Positions 8,096 to 15,259 of a stretch of 24,415 bases of DNA are shown piece by piece. The stretch covers positions 1-24,415 of the forward strand of contig DASWRT010000134.1 in NCBI GenBank assembly GCA_036403035.1, read 5' to 3'. Origin of the DNA: DASWRT01 sp036403035. GTDB taxonomy: Bacteria > Pseudomonadota > Alphaproteobacteria > ATCC43930 > CGMCC-115725. How positions within the stretch are numbered: position 1 is the stretch's first letter; each line of letters begins with the position of its first letter. The notes under the pieces were generated by a model. That model was not told where the DNA came from. It saw nothing but the letters and a program-made list of their open reading frames with translations, and searched no databases. A program made the translations under genes and the position numbers.

Positions 8096-8147
8096 GGCTA
8101 TGGCGACCGTCGTTATTGCGCGGGCGCGATAGCCCTGTATCCTTTTT
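8096..8147 (+). terminator. Possible weak terminator between the enzyme genes and the liv genes
   Basis: GGCTATGGCG (8096-8105) pairs with CGCGATAGCC (8125-8134), giving six perfect pairs, one mismatch and three more pairs. Five T's follow at 8143-8147, nine bases after the stem. The loop is long and the T-run is displaced, so termination would be inefficient if it occurs. Confidence 0.3.
8116..8143 (+). promoter_or_regulatory. Candidate sigma-70-type promoter for the liv operon
   Basis: TTGCGC (8116-8121) and TATCCT (8138-8143) are separated by 16 bases, about 60 nt before the binding-protein start. The match to consensus is partial, and the region overlaps the stem-loop described above. 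The 120-bp gap is the largest on the + strand half between genes of one direction, so a separate promoter here is reasonable but unproven. Confidence 0.25.
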
Positions 8148-8201
8148 ACAAAACGAGCGACGGGCCGCGCCGCACGTCGCCGAACCGGGGAGGAAAGCAC
8201 G

Positions 8202-9398
8202 ATGACGATCACACGTCGCCAGTTCACGGCGGGTTCCGCGAGCCTGCTGGGCCTTGCCGCCGTCGGGACGTTGGCACGTCCGGCGATCGCGCAGAGCGAG
8301 CCGATCCGGATCGGCTGGCTGGCGGCGCTGACCGGCCCCAGTTCCGCTCCCGGCATCGGCTTCAATCGCGGCGTGCTCTACGCTGCCGACGCGATCAACG
8401 CGGCCGGCGGGGTCAAGGGCCGCAAGATCGAGATCGTCACGCGCGACACGCAAGGCGATCCGACGAAGGCGGTCAACGCGACGCAGGAGATGATCAGCAG
8501 GATCAAGGTCCATGCGATCTGGGGGCCGACCAACTCAGGCGAGGCGCTGGCGACGACGCCGATCATGGCGCGCGGCAAGATGCCGACCGTTCATCCCTGT
8601 GTCGTGAACTCGCTGATCGACCCGGAGAAATATCCGAACGCGTTCCGGCTGGCTCCGTCCAACACCCAATGGGACGACGCCGTGCGGAACTATTGCCTGA
8701 AGATCCTGAAGGTCAAGAAAGTGGCGGTGGTGGGCGACACGACCGGCTACGGCACCACGGCCGTGAAGGATTCGGTCGAGGCTTTCAAGAAGGACGGAGC
8801 CGAGATCGTCTATCAGGCGCAGATCGACGCGACGCAGCCGGACGTCATGCCGGACATGCTGCGCATGCGGAACGGCGGGGCCGAGGCCATCGTCGTCTGG
8901 AGCGTGGCGACCGGGATGGAAGCGCGGCTGATGAACGCGCGCGGCAGCATGGGCTGGGACGTGCCCTTCGTCGGCCATCCGGCGATGGGCTCCGGAGAGG
9001 TCGGCCAGCTGGTGTCGGCGCCGGAGAACTGGGAGAAAGTCTACATGGTCGGCTATCGAAGCTGCAGCTTCGACGCGGCCGGGAAACTGCCGCCGCGGAC
9101 GCAGGAATTCGTCGACCGCGTCAAGGGCAAGATACAGCTCGGCGACACCTCGCTCTGGTGGGTCGTTGCCGGCGTCGATGCGGTCGAACTGGTCGCGAAG
9201 GCAGTCCAGGAGACCGGCTCATCGGCAAGCGAGGCGATCATCGGCCATTGGAACACGCTGCAGAAATATCCCGGCCTCTTCGGCGACTACAGCTTCACGG
9301 CGCAGCAGCATAACGGCTATCCGACGGACGAGGTCGTAATGTCGAAGGCCAACTCCCAAAAGGACGGCGCCTTCGCGCTGGCGCCCGGCTACGCCTGA
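8202..9398 (+). CDS. Branched-chain amino-acid-type (HAAT) ABC transporter substrate-binding protein
   Basis: This is a 398-residue periplasmic binding protein of the LivJ/LivK (type 1 periplasmic binding, Peripla_BP_6) family. The N-terminus TRRQFTAG followed by a hydrophobic stretch and RPAIAQ is a twin-arginine signal peptide, with likely cleavage after Ala30. The mature protein opens with PIRIGWLAALTGPSS, typical of the family, and continues with AADAINAAGGVKGRKIEI. A good SD, GGGGAGG (8187-8193), precedes the ATG. It heads a complete importer with LivH, LivM-G and LivF following. HAAT binding proteins often take aromatic or carboxylic compounds instead of branched-chain amino acids. Next to these catabolic enzymes, that is the more likely role here (inference). 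Confidence 0.92.
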   Translation: MTITRRQFTAGSASLLGLAAVGTLARPAIAQSEPIRIGWLAALTGPSSAPGIGFNRGVLYAADAINAAGGVKGRKIEIVTRDTQGDPTKAVNATQEMISRIKVHAIWGPTNSGEALATTPIMARGKMPTVHPCVVNSLIDPEKYPNAFRLAPSNTQWDDAVRNYCLKILKVKKVAVVGDTTGYGTTAVKDSVEAFKKDGAEIVYQAQIDATQPDVMPDMLRMRNGGAEAIVVWSVATGMEARLMNARGSMGWDVPFVGHPAMGSGEVGQLVSAPENWEKVYMVGYRSCSFDAAGKLPPRTQEFVDRVKGKIQLGDTSLWWVVAGVDAVELVAKAVQETGSSASEAIIGHWNTLQKYPGLFGDYSFTAQQHNGYPTDEVVMSKANSQKDGAFALAPGYA

Positions 9399-9424
9399 GC
9401 GCGGCGGCTCGCGGCGCTGCCGTC

Positions 9425-10285
9425 ATGCTCGCTTCGATCCTGGCGTCAGGCTTGGCCGTCGGCGCCACCTATGCGCTGATCGGCATCGTGTACAACACGA
9501 TGTTTTCCGCATCCCGCGTCATGAGCTTCACGGCGGGACAGCTCGGCATGCTCGGAGGCGTGTTCGGCGCGCTCTTCATCGCCCGGCTCGGGCTCAACCC
9601 GGTCCTGGGTTTTGTCGCCGCGCTCGCTTGCTGCGCGGTGGTCGGCGTGGTGACCGAGATCGTCGCCGTACGCCCGGTGCTGAAGAGCTTGGATCAGCAC
9701 CTCTACGTACTTTCCACCCTTGCGCTCGCGCTGCTGATCCAGCAGCTGACGGCGATCGAATGGAGTACCGAGCCGCAGCGGTTTCCGCGTCTTCTCGGCA
9801 TCGGCAATGGTGATCCGTTCGACGAGAAGTTCTGGCTGCCGCTTGTCGCGTGCGCGGCGACCATCGCGGGGCTGGAGTTCCTCTACCGCCGCACGCTCGT
9901 CGGGCGTGCCTTTCTCGCAATCGCGGAAGACAATTTTGCCGCTCGCGCCCTGGGTCTGCCGGAGCGAAACCTGCGCGTCGCGAGCTATGCGCTCGCCGGC
10001 GCGATCGGCGGCCTCGCCGGCTTCGCCAGCGGCGAACTGTTCCTGGCCTTCTTCGCGAACGGCGCCATGCTGAACTTCTACGGCTTCGTTCCCGTGGCGC
10101 TCGGCGGGCTCGGGAACAATCGCGGAGCCGTGATCGGCGGGCTTGCGCTCGGCATCTTTCAACAGGCCGCCAACTTCACCGTCGGCGGCATCTTCGCTTC
10201 CGTCGCCGTCTTCGCCGTCTTCATCATCGTCCTGCTCGCGGCGCCGCAAGGATTGTTCGGCGGACAGGCGGCGCGGCGCGTATGA
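9425..10285 (+). CDS. livH: HAAT ABC transporter permease (LivH type)
   Basis: This 286-residue integral membrane protein has about eight hydrophobic segments. It has typical LivH features: N-terminal GLAVGATYALIGIVYN, the central RAFLAIAEDNFAARALG loop that contacts the ATPase, and GLGNNRGAVIGG near the C-terminus. It forms the inner-membrane channel together with the LivM half of the next protein. The ATG lies 26 nt past the binding-protein stop, and no strong SD is visible, so translation may depend on coupling. The 3' end overlaps the next gene by 4 nt (ATGA). The symbol refers to the family; the transported substrate need not be leucine. Confidence 0.92.
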   Translation: MLASILASGLAVGATYALIGIVYNTMFSASRVMSFTAGQLGMLGGVFGALFIARLGLNPVLGFVAALACCAVVGVVTEIVAVRPVLKSLDQHLYVLSTLALALLIQQLTAIEWSTEPQRFPRLLGIGNGDPFDEKFWLPLVACAATIAGLEFLYRRTLVGRAFLAIAEDNFAARALGLPERNLRVASYALAGAIGGLAGFASGELFLAFFANGAMLNFYGFVPVALGGLGNNRGAVIGGLALGIFQQAANFTVGGIFASVAVFAVFIIVLLAAPQGLFGGQAARRV

Positions 10286-12105
10286 GCAGGGACACCGCGC
10301 CAGTGACGGCCGTCGCTCCGACTGCATCCGCAACGCAGAGCGGCTTCATTCCGATGCTGCGCGCCGGTCTCCCGTTCCTCGCGATCGTCGCGGTCAGCGT
10401 GGCCCTGCCTTTCGTAGCCGACGAGTACTGGGCGGTGATCGCGACCCGCATGGCGGTCTACTGGGTACTCGTCTCCGGGCTCAACCTCATCGTCGGCTTC
10501 GCCGGACAGCTCGCCATCGGCTACGTGGCGCTGCTGACGCTGGGCGCCTACACGACCAGCGTCCTGGCGGCCGGCAACGTGACGCCGGCGTTGCCGCCTT
10601 TCCTCGCTCTTGTGGTCGCCGGTGCGGTCGGCGCCGTCTTCGGCGTGATCGTCGGCCTGCCCGCGCTGCGGCTGCGCACCTTCTACTTCGCGATGACCAC
10701 GCTCGGCTTCGCGACGATCGTCACGCAGGTCGCGCTGGCATGGCAGAGCGTCACCGGCGGCGGCATCGGCGTACCCGGGCCGGTGTTCCCGGCTCCGTTC
10801 GACTCGCCGTGGGGTCTATACGCGTTCTGCGCCGCCGTTGCCGCCCTGTGCACCTGGATGACCGCCAATATCGCGGACAGCCGGTTCGGCCGCGCGCTGA
10901 TCGCGCTCCGGGACGCCGAGGTCGCGGCGGAGGCGGTGGGTGTCTCCAAGACCGGGCTGCTGCTGACCGTGTTCCTGTTCAGCGGCGCCATCGCCGCGGT
11001 GGCAGGCGGCCTGTTCGCCGCGCTCCAGTCCTATATCACGCCCGACGCCTTCACCTTCGACCTCTCGGTCCTGTTCTTCATCGCCATTCTCATCGGCGGC
11101 CGCGGCTCGATCCTCGGCCCGCTGCTCGGCACCATGCTGCTGACCGTCCTGCCGGAATTCGCGGCGCCGCTGGTCGCCTGGTCGACCTTCTTCTATGCCG
11201 CGCTGCTGCTTCTCATCGTGCTCGCGGCGCCGGGCGGAATCGCCGCCCTGCTCGACTTCAAGAACCGCAAGCCGCTCGAAAGCAATCGCGCCATCGTGCC
11301 CCGGCCGGCGCTCCTGCCTGAGATCTTCAGTCGATCCGACGTGCCGTCTTCCGCCGCGATAGCGCTCCGCAACGTCACGCTCAGCTTCGGCGGCGTCCGC
11401 GCGATCGACGATCTGTCGCTGGAAATCCGTCCGGGACAGGTGCACGGCCTGATTGGTCCCAACGGCAGCGGCAAGACCACGACGCTGAACGTGATCGGCG
11501 GCTACTACCGGCCGCAGGCAGGCGACGTGCGGCTCGACGGCCAGCCGTTCGAAGCCGGCGTTCCGCGGCTGCGGGCCGGTAGAGGGATCGCCCGCACCTT
11601 CCAGACGCCGCGCCTCATCGGCGAAGCCTCCGTGTTGCAGAACGTGATGGTCGGCGGCTCCCTTACGGGACGCGCCTCGTTCGGTGAGGCGCTTCTCGCC
11701 TTGCCGCGGCACCGGCGCGACGAGGCCCTGCTGCGCGCCGAGGCAATCGGCGCCTTGCGCGTCGTCGGATTGGAGACGCTGGCGGATGTCCGCGCGGACA
11801 GGCTGCAACACAGCGAACTCCGCTTCGTCGAGATCGCGCGCGCGCTCATGATCCGGCCGCGCTTCCTGCTGCTCGACGAGCCGGCCGCCGGGCTCTCAAC
11901 CGGCGAGATCGCTCGGCTCGGGGACCTGCTCAAAGCAATCAGCGCGCAGGGCTGCGGCGTGCTGCTGGTCGAGCATCATGCCGATCTGATCTTCGACGTC
12001 TGCGACCACGTCACCGTGCTCAATCTCGGCCGGGTTCTGGCCGAGGGCACGCCCGCCGACATACGGGCGCACAAGGAGGTGGTGAGTGCCTATCTCGGCG
12101 CCTGA
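10282..12105 (+). CDS. LivM-LivG fusion: HAAT permease fused to ATP-binding domain
   Basis: This 607-residue fusion starts at the ATG in the ATGA overlap with livH; the open frame upstream is a shadow. Residues ~25-325 are a LivM permease with many hydrophobic segments and the RFGRALIALRDAEVAAEAVG cytoplasmic loop. A ~25-residue linker follows. Residues ~358-607 are a LivG ATPase with Walker A GPNGSGKTT (392-400), Q-loop Gln441 (ARTFQTP), Walker B LLLDEP (D532/E533) and the VEHH switch. The ABC signature is degenerate: LQHSELRFVEIARAL has Gln-His-Ser-Glu (509-512) where LSYGQ/LAYGQ is usual, but the downstream EIARAL is perfect. The fusion removes the separate livG gene, so the complex has four gene products. 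The unusual signature could shift ATP use to the LivF site. Confidence 0.93.
   Translation: MSRDTAPVTAVAPTASATQSGFIPMLRAGLPFLAIVAVSVALPFVADEYWAVIATRMAVYWVLVSGLNLIVGFAGQLAIGYVALLTLGAYTTSVLAAGNVTPALPPFLALVVAGAVGAVFGVIVGLPALRLRTFYFAMTTLGFATIVTQVALAWQSVTGGGIGVPGPVFPAPFDSPWGLYAFCAAVAALCTWMTANIADSRFGRALIALRDAEVAAEAVGVSKTGLLLTVFLFSGAIAAVAGGLFAALQSYITPDAFTFDLSVLFFIAILIGGRGSILGPLLGTMLLTVLPEFAAPLVAWSTFFYAALLLLIVLAAPGGIAALLDFKNRKPLESNRAIVPRPALLPEIFSRSDVPSSAAIALRNVTLSFGGVRAIDDLSLEIRPGQVHGLIGPNGSGKTTTLNVIGGYYRPQAGDVRLDGQPFEAGVPRLRAGRGIARTFQTPRLIGEASVLQNVMVGGSLTGRASFGEALLALPRHRRDEALLRAEAIGALRVVGLETLADVRADRLQHSELRFVEIARALMIRPRFLLLDEPAAGLSTGEIARLGDLLKAISAQGCGVLLVEHHADLIFDVCDHVTVLNLGRVLAEGTPADIRAHKEVVSAYLGA
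12073..12079 (+). promoter_or_regulatory. Ribosome binding site defining the GTG start of livF
   Basis: AAGGAGG lies inside the end of the LivM-G gene, 6 nt before GTG at 12086. Its strength and spacing support a GTG start with a 20-nt gene overlap. Confidence 0.75.
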
Positions 12106-12844
12106 AGCGCTGCTGGACATTCGCGGTTTGCAGGCCGGGTACGGCAAGGTCCAGGTCCTGCACGGCATCGACCTGACGATCGGCAAGGCCGAGATCGTGG
12201 CGCTGCTCGGTCCGAACGGCGCCGGCAAGACGACGCTCCTGCGCGCGATCTCCGGCCTGCTGCCGTGGGGCGCCGGAGACGTTCGGTTCGGCGGTCGTGA
12301 TCTGCGCGGCGCCGGGCCGCGCGAGACGGTCCGCGCCGGACTCGTCCATGTCATAGAAGGGCACCGCGTCTTTACGCAGCTATCGGTCACCGACAACCTG
12401 CTGCTGGCCGGCTACGACCTTCCGCGGCGGGAGCGGACAATGCGCGTCGAGGAGGCGCTGTCCTATTTTCCGGAGATCGCGGCGAAGCGCAACGACCGGG
12501 GCGGTGCGCTATCGGGCGGACAGCAACAGATGCTCGCGGTGGCGCAGGGCTTGGTGCGGCGGCCGCGCCTCCTCATGCTGGACGAACCGTCGGCCGGCCT
12601 GTCGCCGGTGCTTGTCGACCGGGTGCTCTCGGTGGTGCGGCGCTTGCACGAGGACGGGACCGCGGTGCTGCTCGTCGAGCAGCTGATCGAGAAGGCTCTC
12701 GCGCTCGCGGATCGGGTTTACGCGCTGGCGCGAGGTCATATCGTGCTCGCGGCCGATACATCCGAGACCGGTCTGCCGGAGCGGCTGGAGCATGCCTACT
12801 TCGGGCAGGGTGCCGCACCAGCCGAAAATCGCCTCTCGGTCTAG
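12086..12844 (+). CDS. livF: HAAT ABC transporter ATP-binding protein (LivF type)
   Basis: This 252-residue cytoplasmic ATPase is the second nucleotide-binding subunit of the liv importer. Walker A GPNGAGKTT (42-50), signature LSGGQQQ (142-148), Walker B LLMLDEPSAGLSP and the LLVEQ switch with glutamine in place of histidine are all as in typical LivF proteins. The GTG start is set by a strong AAGGAGG and overlaps the end of the LivM-G gene by 20 nt. It is the last gene of the + strand run. Because the LivG partner has an abnormal signature, this subunit may supply the main hydrolytic competence (inference). Confidence 0.93.
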   Translation: MPISAPEALLDIRGLQAGYGKVQVLHGIDLTIGKAEIVALLGPNGAGKTTLLRAISGLLPWGAGDVRFGGRDLRGAGPRETVRAGLVHVIEGHRVFTQLSVTDNLLLAGYDLPRRERTMRVEEALSYFPEIAAKRNDRGGALSGGQQQMLAVAQGLVRRPRLLMLDEPSAGLSPVLVDRVLSVVRRLHEDGTAVLLVEQLIEKALALADRVYALARGHIVLAADTSETGLPERLEHAYFGQGAAPAENRLSV

Positions 12845-12891
12845 CAGCGAGGCGGCACTCTCCCGGCCCGCCGAGCCGCCGCCGTACGGCC

Positions 12892-13029
12892 TCAGCACCT
12901 GCCCTCGACCTCGTCGAAATGCTTGAGCAGGTCCGAAGGATCCTCGTAGACGCAGGCGGCACCGGCACGCTCAAGCTCGTCCAGGCCATAACCGCCGGAC
13001 AGCACTCCGACACCGAGCGCCCGGCCGCG
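12892..13029 (-). pseudogene. C-terminal relic of a HAD-family phosphatase
   Basis: Reading leftwards from ~13029 to a TGA at 12892-12894, the frame encodes about 44 residues that look like the tail of a HAD hydrolase of the phosphoglycolate-phosphatase type. Seen are GVGVLSGGYG, then LERAGAACVYEDPSDLL and a short acidic end. No start codon with an SD, no N-terminal DxD motif and no GDxxxD segment precede it; upstream the frame runs straight into the 3' end of the Ppx gene in another phase. It is therefore a truncated remnant, abutting the Ppx stop codon and lying in the convergent gap with livF. No other feature is apparent in this gap except a 10-bp palindrome GCCGTACGGC at 12881-12890. Confidence 0.7.
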
Positions 13030-13031
13030 GC

Positions 13032-14588
13032 CTACGACGACACCTCGTCGATCTCGATGCCGCGGATACCGGCGGCATCGGCCAGGAGCTGCAGGCGGCT
13101 GATCACCACCTCGCTGTCCGGGACGCGCGCGGCTTTACCGACCGCTAGATGTACGCCGTCGGACGCGAAGCGCAATCGCGCACCTTCCAGGATCTCGGGG
13201 ACGCTGCCCGAGATCCTGTAGCCCAGCAGGAAGGCTCGCCCGAGTATCCGAGCGCGGCGGCGGGCGCTCGACGGAAGGAGCGCGATCGCCGGCGACAGGC
13301 ACGGATCGTCGACGTTGCCCGCATAACGCGCATGGATCGTGGCGGCGAGGAAAACGCGCTCCGCATGGTCGATCCCGATGAACGGGAACTGGAGCAGCCG
13401 CCGGAAGCTCTCCGCCGCCCGGAGATCGGCGCTGTCGCGCCACGCGATGTCGGAGAGCGCGCAGGCAGCCATTCGCAGCCGCCGATCCGGGGCGGTCTCG
13501 CCTGGAAACAGATCGTCGGTCCAGCGTGCGAGCGCCGGCCCGAACTCGGCGACGCGCGCCTGGGGAATGCCGAACCTCTGCGCTCCCTCGATAAGGGGAT
13601 CGAGGTAGCGCTCCTCGATCGAGAGCTGGGCGTACAGCCATCCCTCGCGGACACCCAAAGCGGAGAACACGACGCGATCGGGCGCGAGCCGTTTGAGGAC
13701 GCGATCCATGACGAGCGCCGCGGCCGGCAATGTCGGACTCCGCCGCGCCGTCACGCCCGGAAGCTTCGCCAGCTTGGCGGCGGGCAGACGCCACAGCTCC
13801 TTGGCGAAGGCGCGCGCTTCGCTCGCGTCGAGCGTGTAGCCGTGCACGACGCGGATCGGCGCGCCCGTAGCCGCCATGTGCGCCTTCGCGAGCGCCCGCC
13901 AGCCGCCGCCGACGGCATAGAACACCGGCTCCGCGAGTGCGGGCGGCAGCCTGTCGCGCAACAGCGCATCGATTTCCCGTTTCGCCTTGTCGCCGTGTTT
14001 GGCCATCAACGCCTGCACGGGCAGCGCGCCGAGCGGCAGGCTCACCGACCGCTCGCCCACCTGATCGTCGAGGATCTCGGCGACCTCAAGGCTGCCGCCG
14101 CCCATGTCGCCGATAAGGCCCGACGGCCGGAAGAAGCCGGAGATCACGCCCAAACCGGCGTACAACGCCTCCTCCGCGCCGCTCAGGATGCGTACCTTGA
14201 GCCCTGCTTCCGCGGCGATCGACGCCACCAGCCCCTCTCCGTTCGAGGCCCGGCGCGTCGCCTCCGTCGCGAGGACATCGATGCGATCGACGCCCATCGC
14301 GTCCGCGATGGCACGGAAGCGGCGGGCCGCCTCGACCGTACGGCGAACGCCGTCGGCAGCAAGCTCGCCGGTCTCATCGAGTCCGGCGGCAAGGCGGCAT
14401 AGCGACTTCTCATTGAAACGCGGGAACGGCGCCCGGCCGAGTTCGTCATAAACGACGATCCGGACCGAGTTGGAGCCGATGTCGATGACGGCGTAGTGCG
14501 GCCGCTCGCGGCGCATCGCGCGCTCCGGGACCAGATCGAGCGGTCGCCGCTTCACGTCGACATCGATGCTGCGGGCCCTGCTGCGCAT
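13032..14588 (-). CDS. Ppx/GppA family phosphatase (exopolyphosphatase or pppGpp phosphohydrolase)
   Basis: This 518-residue protein belongs to the actin-like ASKHA fold. The N-terminal phosphate loop VIDIGSNSVR (~34-43), the LATEATRRASNG segment with catalytic acid and base region, and the second glycine loop GDMGGGSLEV are all present. A C-terminal HD-like helical extension contains ALSDIAWRDSADLRAAESF, as in the long Ppx forms. The family hydrolyses terminal phosphates of polyphosphate or of pppGpp. The ATG used here shares one base with the eda stop codon (TGATG), arguing for translational coupling; a GTG just before it at 14591 is possible. It is the last gene of the sugar/Entner-Doudoroff operon, an uncommon place for it. 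Polyphosphate and pppGpp cannot be distinguished by eye. Confidence 0.9.
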   Translation of the reverse strand: MRSRARSIDVDVKRRPLDLVPERAMRRERPHYAVIDIGSNSVRIVVYDELGRAPFPRFNEKSLCRLAAGLDETGELAADGVRRTVEAARRFRAIADAMGVDRIDVLATEATRRASNGEGLVASIAAEAGLKVRILSGAEEALYAGLGVISGFFRPSGLIGDMGGGSLEVAEILDDQVGERSVSLPLGALPVQALMAKHGDKAKREIDALLRDRLPPALAEPVFYAVGGGWRALAKAHMAATGAPIRVVHGYTLDASEARAFAKELWRLPAAKLAKLPGVTARRSPTLPAAALVMDRVLKRLAPDRVVFSALGVREGWLYAQLSIEERYLDPLIEGAQRFGIPQARVAEFGPALARWTDDLFPGETAPDRRLRMAACALSDIAWRDSADLRAAESFRRLLQFPFIGIDHAERVFLAATIHARYAGNVDDPCLSPAIALLPSSARRRARILGRAFLLGYRISGSVPEILEGARLRFASDGVHLAVGKAARVPDSEVVISRLQLLADAAGIRGIEIDEVSS

Positions 14589-15238
14589 CACCGGCCGCCG
14601 CGCTCAGGTCGCAGTCCGAGAGCGGCGCGGGCGAGATCGGTGATCCGGCCCCAGTCGCCCTGAAGCACGGCGTCTCGCGGCATCAGCCATGAGCCGCCGA
14701 CGCAGACCACGTTGGGCAGGGCGAGATAGCGCTTCGCCTTCTCCGGATCGATGCCGCCGGTCGGGCAGAAGTGGGCCGCGGGCAAGGGCGACGCCAGCGA
14801 ACTCAGCAGCGCGACACCGCCGGCCGGCTCGGCCGGGAACAGCTTCATGTAGGTGTAGCCTCGTTCGAGGACGGTCATGACCTCGGTGGCAGTCGCCGTC
14901 CCCGGCAGAAGCGGCACCGGCGAGTCCGCCGCCGCGTCGAGGAGCGAGGTTGGCGCGCCGGGGCTCACGGCGAAGGCGCCGCCGGCCGCGGCGACTGCCG
15001 CGAGCTGCGCGCCCGTGAGCACAGTTCCGGCGCCGACGACCGCAGCAGGCACCGCCTCACGGATGCGGCGGATCGATTCGAGCCCGGCCTCCGTCCGCAG
15101 CGTGACCTCAAGCACGCGCACGCCTCCGGCGACGAGCGCTTCGGCGAGCGGCACGGCATGAGCGGCGTCTTCGATCACGATGACCGGCACGACCGGTCCC
15201 AGGCTCAGGATCGCGCCGATGGCGTCGGCATCCGGCAT
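14588..15238 (-). CDS. eda: 2-dehydro-3-deoxy-6-phosphogluconate (KDPG) aldolase
   Basis: This 216-residue class I aldolase splits KDPG into pyruvate and glyceraldehyde-3-phosphate, the last step of the Entner-Doudoroff pathway. The catalytic residues are in place: Glu44 and Arg48 in RVLEVTLRT, and the Schiff-base lysine Lys132 in YTYMKLFPAE. The GAGTV, PTGGI and GGSWL segments, which bind the phosphate and line the barrel, are also present. Its length matches the family. The ATG is preceded by GGGGAGGGGG, 21 nt after the edd stop. The 3' end overlaps ppx by one base. It follows edd directly, as in most edd-eda operons. Confidence 0.97.
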   Translation of the reverse strand: MPDADAIGAILSLGPVVPVIVIEDAAHAVPLAEALVAGGVRVLEVTLRTEAGLESIRRIREAVPAAVVGAGTVLTGAQLAAVAAAGGAFAVSPGAPTSLLDAAADSPVPLLPGTATATEVMTVLERGYTYMKLFPAEPAGGVALLSSLASPLPAAHFCPTGGIDPEKAKRYLALPNVVCVGGSWLMPRDAVLQGDWGRITDLARAALGLRPERGGR

Positions 15239-15259
15239 GGCCCCCTCCCCGCTTCTTCC

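Noticed and set aside
9850..10281. Possible N-terminal extension of the LivM-LivG fusion
   Set aside because: This part is a shadow of livH. The ATGA overlap at 10282 gives the LivM start and normal length.
12845..12891. Searched for a bidirectional terminator between livF and the minus-strand operon
   Set aside because: GC-rich inverted repeats exist (for example GGCGGC/GCCGCC and the palindrome GCCGTACGGC), but the stems are short and no T-run follows, so I do not call a terminator.
13149..14402. Long + strand open frame (417 codons) opposite the Ppx gene
   Set aside because: It is antisense to a clear Ppx/GppA protein and is arginine-rich with no recognisable domain. Long shadow frames are expected in GC-rich DNA.
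14589..14591. GTG as an alternative start for ppx
   Set aside because: Possible, but the next codon is an ATG that forms the typical TGATG coupling with eda. Only one residue differs.
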